From: Betaproteobacteria bacterium
GTDB taxonomy: Bacteria; Pseudomonadota; Gammaproteobacteria; Burkholderiales; SG8-39
Direction of reading: 5' to 3'
Assembly: GCA_005888925.1 (NCBI GenBank)
Contig: VBCP01000408.1
Span: 1 to 11,682, forward strand
DNA: 11,682 nucleotides
The notes under the pieces are model-generated. The model had not been told where the DNA came from. It was given only the letters and a program-made list of their open reading frames with translations, and made no database searches. Below are positions 8,327 to 11,682 of the stretch, one piece after another. Made by a program: the position numbers and the translations under genes. Position 1 is the first letter of the stretch; every line of letters begins with the position of its first letter.

Positions 8327-8724
8327 ATGCGCCAGGCGAAGAAGATCGTCAGCGCGATGCTCGCGGCGAAGACGATGAAGCTGGTCATGCGCGCCTGCGG
8401 CAGATCGATGCCCTTGTTGAGATCGAGGAACAGAAAGCGAATTCCCGCGCAGAAGTGGTGCGCGTAGGCCCAGACGAAGACCAGCAGGCCCAGCTTGGCG
8501 ATCGGCATTGCGAGATAGCTGCGCACATGCACGAAACCCTGCTCGGACGCGAGGCTCGTATCGAGCAGGTAGAGCAGCCACGCGGCGAACGGGAAGAAGA
8601 GCAGCGCGCCGGAGAGGCGGTGCAGTCCGGAGACCCACGCCGGCGCCGGCAGGCGAATCTCAAACAGGAGCGCGGCAAGGCTCAGGTATTTCGGTCGTGG
8701 TTTCTTCGCGGCCGCGCTGGACAT
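8320..8724 (-). CDS. sdhC: Succinate dehydrogenase cytochrome b556 subunit
   Basis: Large cytochrome b anchor of complex II. The product is 134 residues with three hydrophobic segments, about 30-54, 75-99 and 113-131. SGLHRLSG (32-39) supplies the conserved Ser and Arg of the quinone site. AYAHHFCAGIRFLFLD (86-101) carries the haem ligand, H90 by alignment with E. coli H84 in AYHVVVGIR. It is the first gene of the minus-strand operon. ATG 8724 (MSSAAAKKPRPKYLSL) is chosen over in-frame ATGs at 8772 and 8793 because the peptide added by those has no family resemblance and the 8772 ATG overlaps a TATAAT box. No good Shine-Dalgarno lies just upstream of 8724; the nearest purine-rich stretch is a G6 run about 24 nt away, so initiation may be weak or unusual. 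Confidence 0.93.
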   Translation of the reverse strand: MSSAAAKKPRPKYLSLAALLFEIRLPAPAWVSGLHRLSGALLFFPFAAWLLYLLDTSLASEQGFVHVRSYLAMPIAKLGLLVFVWAYAHHFCAGIRFLFLDLNKGIDLPQARMTSFIVFAASIALTIFFAWRIW

Positions 8725-8770
8725 GAGGTTGTGCCGGGCCCCGATTTCCCCCCGAGGTGCCAGCGAATTC

Positions 8771-8776
8771 ATTATA
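8771..8776 (-). promoter_or_regulatory. -10 box of the putative sdh-gltA-odh promoter
   Basis: A perfect TATAAT on the minus strand in the sdhC-mdh gap. It predicts transcription starting near 8764 and an sdhC leader of about 40 nt. No recognisable -35 hexamer is present at 16-19 bp (AGCGGG at 17 bp), so the promoter may need an activator. The call rests on the box and its position only. Confidence 0.5.
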
Positions 8777-8803
8777 GCGTCGCGGCGCGGCAACCCGCTG
8801 CTG

Positions 8804-8809
8804 TAAAAT
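8804..8809 (+). promoter_or_regulatory. -10-like box of the putative mdh-prpBC promoter
   Basis: TAAAAT on the plus strand in the sdhC-mdh gap, 31 bases before the mdh ATG, predicting a start near 8816 and a short leader. No good -35 is seen at 17-18 bp upstream (GC-rich). It lies only 27 bp from the minus-strand TATAAT box, so the two RNA polymerase footprints would overlap. Confidence 0.4.
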
Positions 8810-8830
8810 CGAAATCCACTTTTCCCGCGC

Positions 8831-8834
8831 GGAG
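8831..8834 (+). promoter_or_regulatory. Ribosome binding site of mdh
   Basis: GGAG located 6 nt upstream of the mdh ATG at 8841. It supports that start and contrasts with sdhC on the opposite side of the intergenic region, which has no comparable site. Confidence 0.65.
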
Positions 8835-8840
8835 CTCTCG

Positions 8841-9836
8841 ATGCCCAAAGCCCCCGTTCGCGTCGCCGTCACCGGCGCCGCAGGCCAGATCGGCTATTCG
8901 TTGCTCTTCCGGATCGCGAGCGGCGAGATGCTCGGAAGAGACCAGCCGGTGATCCTGCAGATGCTCGAGATCCCAGACGAGAAAGCGCAGAAGGCGCTGA
9001 AGGGCGTGATGATGGAGCTCGACGACTGCGCCTTTCCACTGCTCGCCGGCATGGTGCCGGCCTCCGATCCGATGGTGGCGTTCAAGGACGTGCAGGTGGC
9101 ACTGCTGGTCGGTGCGCGCCCGCGCGGCCCGGGGATGGAACGCAAGGATCTGTTAGAAGCGAACGGCAAGATCTTCGGCCCGCAGGGCCAGGCGCTCGGC
9201 CGCGTCGCCAGTAGGGACGTCAAAGTGCTCGTGGTCGGCAACCCGGCGAACACCAACTGCCTCATCGCGATGAAGAACGCGCCGAGCCTCAAGCCCACGC
9301 AGTTCACCGGCATGATGCGGCTCGACCACAACCGCGCCACCTCGCAACTCGCGCATAAGGTCGGCAAGCCCGTTTCGTCCATCCGCAAGCTGACGGTTTG
9401 GGGCAACCACTCGGCCACGCAGTACCCGGACGTGTTTCAGGCTGAGGCCGACGGCAAGAAGCTCTGGCCCATGATCAACGACCAGGGCTGGCTCGAATCG
9501 ACGTTCATTCCCACGGTGCAGAAGCGCGGCGCCGCCATCATCGATGCGCGCGGCCTTTCCTCGGCGGCTAGCGCGGCCAACGCAGCGATCGACCACGTGC
9601 GCGACTGGCTCTCGGGCTCGCGCGACGGCGACTGGGTGACGATGGGCATTCCATCGGATGGCAGCTACGGCATTCCGGAGGGCGTGATCTACGGCTATCC
9701 GGTCACCTGCCGCGGCGGCAGCTACCAGATGGTGAAGGGGCTGGAAGTGAGCGAGTTCAGCCGCAAGCGCATGGACGCGACGCTGAAGGAACTCCACGAG
9801 GAGCGCGACGGGGTGAAGCACCTCCTCGGCAAGTGA
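8841..9836 (+). CDS. mdh: Malate dehydrogenase (cytosolic type)
   Basis: Oxidises malate to oxaloacetate with NAD, closing the TCA cycle. The product is 331 residues, normal for the cytosolic-type family common in betaproteobacteria. The Rossmann motif TGAAGQIGYSLLF (11-23) starts the protein; the mobile-loop arginines are in GARPRGPGMER (91-101); NPANTN (134-139) contacts the cofactor; LDHNRA (161-166) holds the catalytic Asp and substrate Arg; the catalytic His is H190 in WGNHSATQYPD. A small peculiarity is M159 where relatives often have Thr just before RLDHNRA. GGAG lies 6 nt before the ATG, and a -10-like TAAAAT is at 8804-8809. The stop shares one base with the prpB ATG, so mdh leads an operon whose next products use oxaloacetate (PrpC) and yield succinate (PrpB). 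Confidence 0.96.
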   Translation: MPKAPVRVAVTGAAGQIGYSLLFRIASGEMLGRDQPVILQMLEIPDEKAQKALKGVMMELDDCAFPLLAGMVPASDPMVAFKDVQVALLVGARPRGPGMERKDLLEANGKIFGPQGQALGRVASRDVKVLVVGNPANTNCLIAMKNAPSLKPTQFTGMMRLDHNRATSQLAHKVGKPVSSIRKLTVWGNHSATQYPDVFQAEADGKKLWPMINDQGWLESTFIPTVQKRGAAIIDARGLSSAASAANAAIDHVRDWLSGSRDGDWVTMGIPSDGSYGIPEGVIYGYPVTCRGGSYQMVKGLEVSEFSRKRMDATLKELHEERDGVKHLLGK

Positions 9837-10714
9837 TGAGCGCAGGCGGCCGGTTCCGGGAGGCGGTCAAGGCGGAGCGCCCGCTGCAGGTCATCGGCAC
9901 GATCTGCGCCTACCACGCGCTGTTGGCGAAGCGCGTCGGCTACAAGGCGATCTACCTCTCCGGCGGCGGCGTCGCCGCAGGCTCGCTCGGCATGCCGGAT
10001 CTCGGCATCTCCAACCTCGATGACGTGCTGACCGACATCCGGCGCATCACCGACGTGTGCGATCTGCCGCTGCTCGTCGACGTCGACACCGGCTTCGGCG
10101 CGAGCGCCTTCAACGTCGCGCGCACCACCCGCTCGCTCATCAAGTTCGGCGCCGGCGCGATGCACATCGAGGACCAGGTCGGCGCCAAGCGCTGCGGTCA
10201 TCGACCCGGCAAGGAGCTCGTTTCACCGGACGAGATGTGCGAGCGCATCAAGTCTGCGGTCGATGCGCGCACCGATCCCGCCTTTGTGATCATGGCGCGC
10301 ACCGATGCGTTGGCATCTGAGGGACTGGACCGCGCGGTCGAGCGCGCCACGGCCTACGTTGAAGCCGGCGCCGACATGATCTTCCCCGAGGCGATCACCG
10401 AGCTGCCGATGTACCGGAAGTTCGCCGCCGCGGTGAAGGTGCCGATCCTCGCCAACATCACCGAGTTCGGCAAAACGCCGCTCTTCACGGTGGACGAGCT
10501 GCGCTCGGCCGATGTCGGCATCGTGCTCTACCCCCTCACCGCCTTCCGTGCGATGAACCAGGCGGCGCTCAAGACCTACGAGACGGTGCGCAAGAGGGGC
10601 ACGCAAAAATCGCTACTGCAGGAAATGCAAAGCCGCGAGGAGCTCTACGACACCATCGGCTACCACGATTACGAGAAGAAACTCGATGAGCTCTTTGCCC
10701 GCGGACGCTCCTAA
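9836..10714 (+). CDS. prpB: 2-methylisocitrate lyase
   Basis: Last step of the 2-methylcitrate cycle: cleaves 2-methylisocitrate to pyruvate and succinate, allowing propionyl-CoA to be used; a Mg-dependent TIM-barrel enzyme of the isocitrate lyase/PEP mutase superfamily. The product is 292 residues. The substrate loop SGGG is at 42-45; metal ligands VDVDTGFG place D82 and D84 at the positions of E. coli D85 and D87; the catalytic cysteine is C120 in the signature KRCGHRPGK, which separates PrpB from isocitrate lyase and phosphonate enzymes. MARTDAL and ANITEFG are conserved. ATG 9836 shares one base with the mdh stop; an in-frame GTG at 9833 adds only one residue. No clear Shine-Dalgarno is seen, implying coupling to mdh. 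Its 3' end overlaps prpC by 29 nt. Confidence 0.95.
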   Translation: MSAGGRFREAVKAERPLQVIGTICAYHALLAKRVGYKAIYLSGGGVAAGSLGMPDLGISNLDDVLTDIRRITDVCDLPLLVDVDTGFGASAFNVARTTRSLIKFGAGAMHIEDQVGAKRCGHRPGKELVSPDEMCERIKSAVDARTDPAFVIMARTDALASEGLDRAVERATAYVEAGADMIFPEAITELPMYRKFAAAVKVPILANITEFGKTPLFTVDELRSADVGIVLYPLTAFRAMNQAALKTYETVRKRGTQKSLLQEMQSREELYDTIGYHDYEKKLDELFARGRS

Positions 10715-11682
10715 GCCCAAGAAATCGGTCGCGCTCTCGGGCGTGCCCGCCGGCAACACGGCGCTTTGCACCGTCGGGCGCAGCGGCAACGACCTGCACT
10801 ACCGCGGCTACGACATCCTCGACTTTGCGGATGCGGCCGAGTTCGAGGAGATCGCCTATCTGCTGGTGCACGAGAAGCTTCCCACCCGCACCGAACTGGC
10901 CTCCTATAAGCGCCGACTCCAAGGGCTGCGCGCTCTACCCGCCGCCGTAAAAACAGTGCTGGAAAACGTGCCCAAATCCGCGCATCCGATGGACGTGATG
11001 CGCACCGGCGTCTCGATGCTCGGCACCGTGGAGCCGGAGGCCGAGGATCACAACAAGGCGGGCGCGGAGCTTATCGCCGACCGCCTGATGGCATCGATGG
11101 GCTCGATGCTGCTCTACTGGTACCACTTTTCGCACCATGGCAAGCGCATCGAGACCGTGACCGACGACGATTCGATCGGCGGCCACTTCCTGAACCTGCT
11201 GCACGGCAGGAAGGCGTCGGCGAGCTGGGTGCGCGCGATGCACACGTCCCTGGTGCTGTACGCCGAGCACGAATTCAACGCCAGCACCTTCACCTGCCGT
11301 GTCGTGGCCGGCCTGCGGGGCCCGAAGCACGGCGGCGCGAATGAGTTCTCGTACGAGGTTCTGTCTCGGTATGCCAGCCCCGACGACGCCGAGCGCGACA
11401 TCGTGCGGCGCGTGCAGGCGAAGGAGATCGTGATCGGCTTCGGCCATCCCGTGTACACCACCGGCGATCCGCGCAACAAGGTGATCAGGGAGGTGGCGCG
11501 GCGGCTGTCGCAGACCGCGGGCGACATGAAGCTCTTCGAGATCGCCGAGCGCCTTGAGCAGGTGATGGGGCGCGAGAAAAAGATGTTCGCCAATCTCGAC
11601 TGGTACAGCGCCGTGTCCTACCACCGCCTGGGCGTACCGACGGCGATGTTCACGCCAATCTTCGTCATCTCGCGCACCAGCG
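10686..11682 (+). CDS. prpC: 2-methylcitrate synthase with an internal deletion (partial, C-terminus beyond window)
   Basis: Condenses propionyl-CoA with oxaloacetate to 2-methylcitrate. The frame is open for 332 codons to the window edge. ATG 10686 gives MSSLPADAPKPKKSVALSGV, matching the family N-terminus (KPKKSVALSGV-AGNTALCTVG), and lies inside the prpB 3' end. Recognisable blocks: LHYRGYDILD (38-47), HPMDVMRTGVS (100-110), DDDSIGGHFL (160-169), AEHEFNASTFT (193-203), GPKHGGANE with catalytic H215, GFGHPVYTT with H254, and NLDWYSAVSY with D305. Oddity: between AG (208-209) and LRGPKHGG the segment resembling TGSDMYSAIIGAIGA of E. coli PrpC, about 15 residues, is absent with the frame kept. 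Two other usually conserved positions also differ (G295 for Trp, A302 for Pro). It may be impaired or inactive although uninterrupted; the unseen end is normally about 45-50 residues. Confidence 0.9.
   Translation, partial: MSSLPADAPKPKKSVALSGVPAGNTALCTVGRSGNDLHYRGYDILDFADAAEFEEIAYLLVHEKLPTRTELASYKRRLQGLRALPAAVKTVLENVPKSAHPMDVMRTGVSMLGTVEPEAEDHNKAGAELIADRLMASMGSMLLYWYHFSHHGKRIETVTDDDSIGGHFLNLLHGRKASASWVRAMHTSLVLYAEHEFNASTFTCRVVAGLRGPKHGGANEFSYEVLSRYASPDDAERDIVRRVQAKEIVIGFGHPVYTTGDPRNKVIREVARRLSQTAGDMKLFEIAERLEQVMGREKKMFANLDWYSAVSYHRLGVPTAMFTPIFVISRTS

Noticed and set aside
8725..8793. Upstream in-frame ATG starts for sdhC at 8772 and 8793
   Set aside because: The 8772 ATG overlaps the TATAAT box and both lie upstream of the predicted transcription start; the added residues do not resemble SdhC N-termini.
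9833..9835. GTG start of prpB one codon upstream of ATG 9836
   Set aside because: It adds one residue only; the ATG sharing a base with the mdh stop is the more usual coupled start.
10686..11682. Calling prpC a frameshifted pseudogene
   Set aside because: The frame stays open to the window edge and the catalytic residues are present; the defect is an in-frame loss, so it is annotated as a coding region with a deletion.

Overview
The window is a central-metabolism locus from a high-GC proteobacterium, most likely a betaproteobacterium. The evidence is the gene order sdhC-sdhD-sdhA-sdhB-sdhE-gltA-odhA-odhB, the protein sequences themselves, a cytosolic-type malate dehydrogenase divergent from sdhC, and an attached methylcitrate-cycle pair, prpB and prpC. 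The taxonomic call is inference from gene order and resemblance; no marker gene is present.

Layout: one long minus-strand transcription unit starts at about 8764 and runs leftwards. It encodes succinate dehydrogenase (sdhC 8320-8724, sdhD 7982-8326, sdhA 6219-7991, sdhB 5524-6219), the SDH flavinylation factor (sdhE 5303-5524), citrate synthase (gltA 4000-5292), 2-oxoglutarate dehydrogenase E1 (odhA/sucA 1202-3994) and its E2 (odhB/sucB, from 1092, cut by the left edge before its catalytic motif). To the right, mdh (8841-9836), prpB (9836-10714) and prpC (from 10686, cut by the right edge) form an overlapping plus-strand operon. Both arms diverge from a 116-bp region, 8725-8840, with one -10-like box on each strand.

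The left arm supplies citrate synthesis, oxoglutarate oxidation and succinate oxidation. The right arm supplies malate oxidation plus propionyl-CoA disposal: PrpC condenses propionyl-CoA with oxaloacetate (the product of Mdh), and PrpB releases pyruvate and succinate (the substrate of Sdh). The two arms are therefore biochemically joined through oxaloacetate and succinate.

Nearly all of the window is ordinary, well-conserved coding sequence, and I see no mobile element, CRISPR array, RNA gene or unknown multi-gene system. The unusual points are: (1) prpC lacks about 15 residues, in frame, just before its catalytic GPKHGG histidine, a segment that the gltA in this same window retains; (2) the odhA-odhB gap holds a head-to-head palindrome starting one base after the odhA stop, then a hairpin plus U5 resembling an intrinsic terminator in mid-operon; (3) odhB has an AT-rich, rare-codon patch with an inverted repeat in its lipoyl domain; (4) the two divergent promoters appear to interpenetrate; (5) the sdh genes lack clear Shine-Dalgarno sequences while gltA, odhA, odhB and mdh have them.
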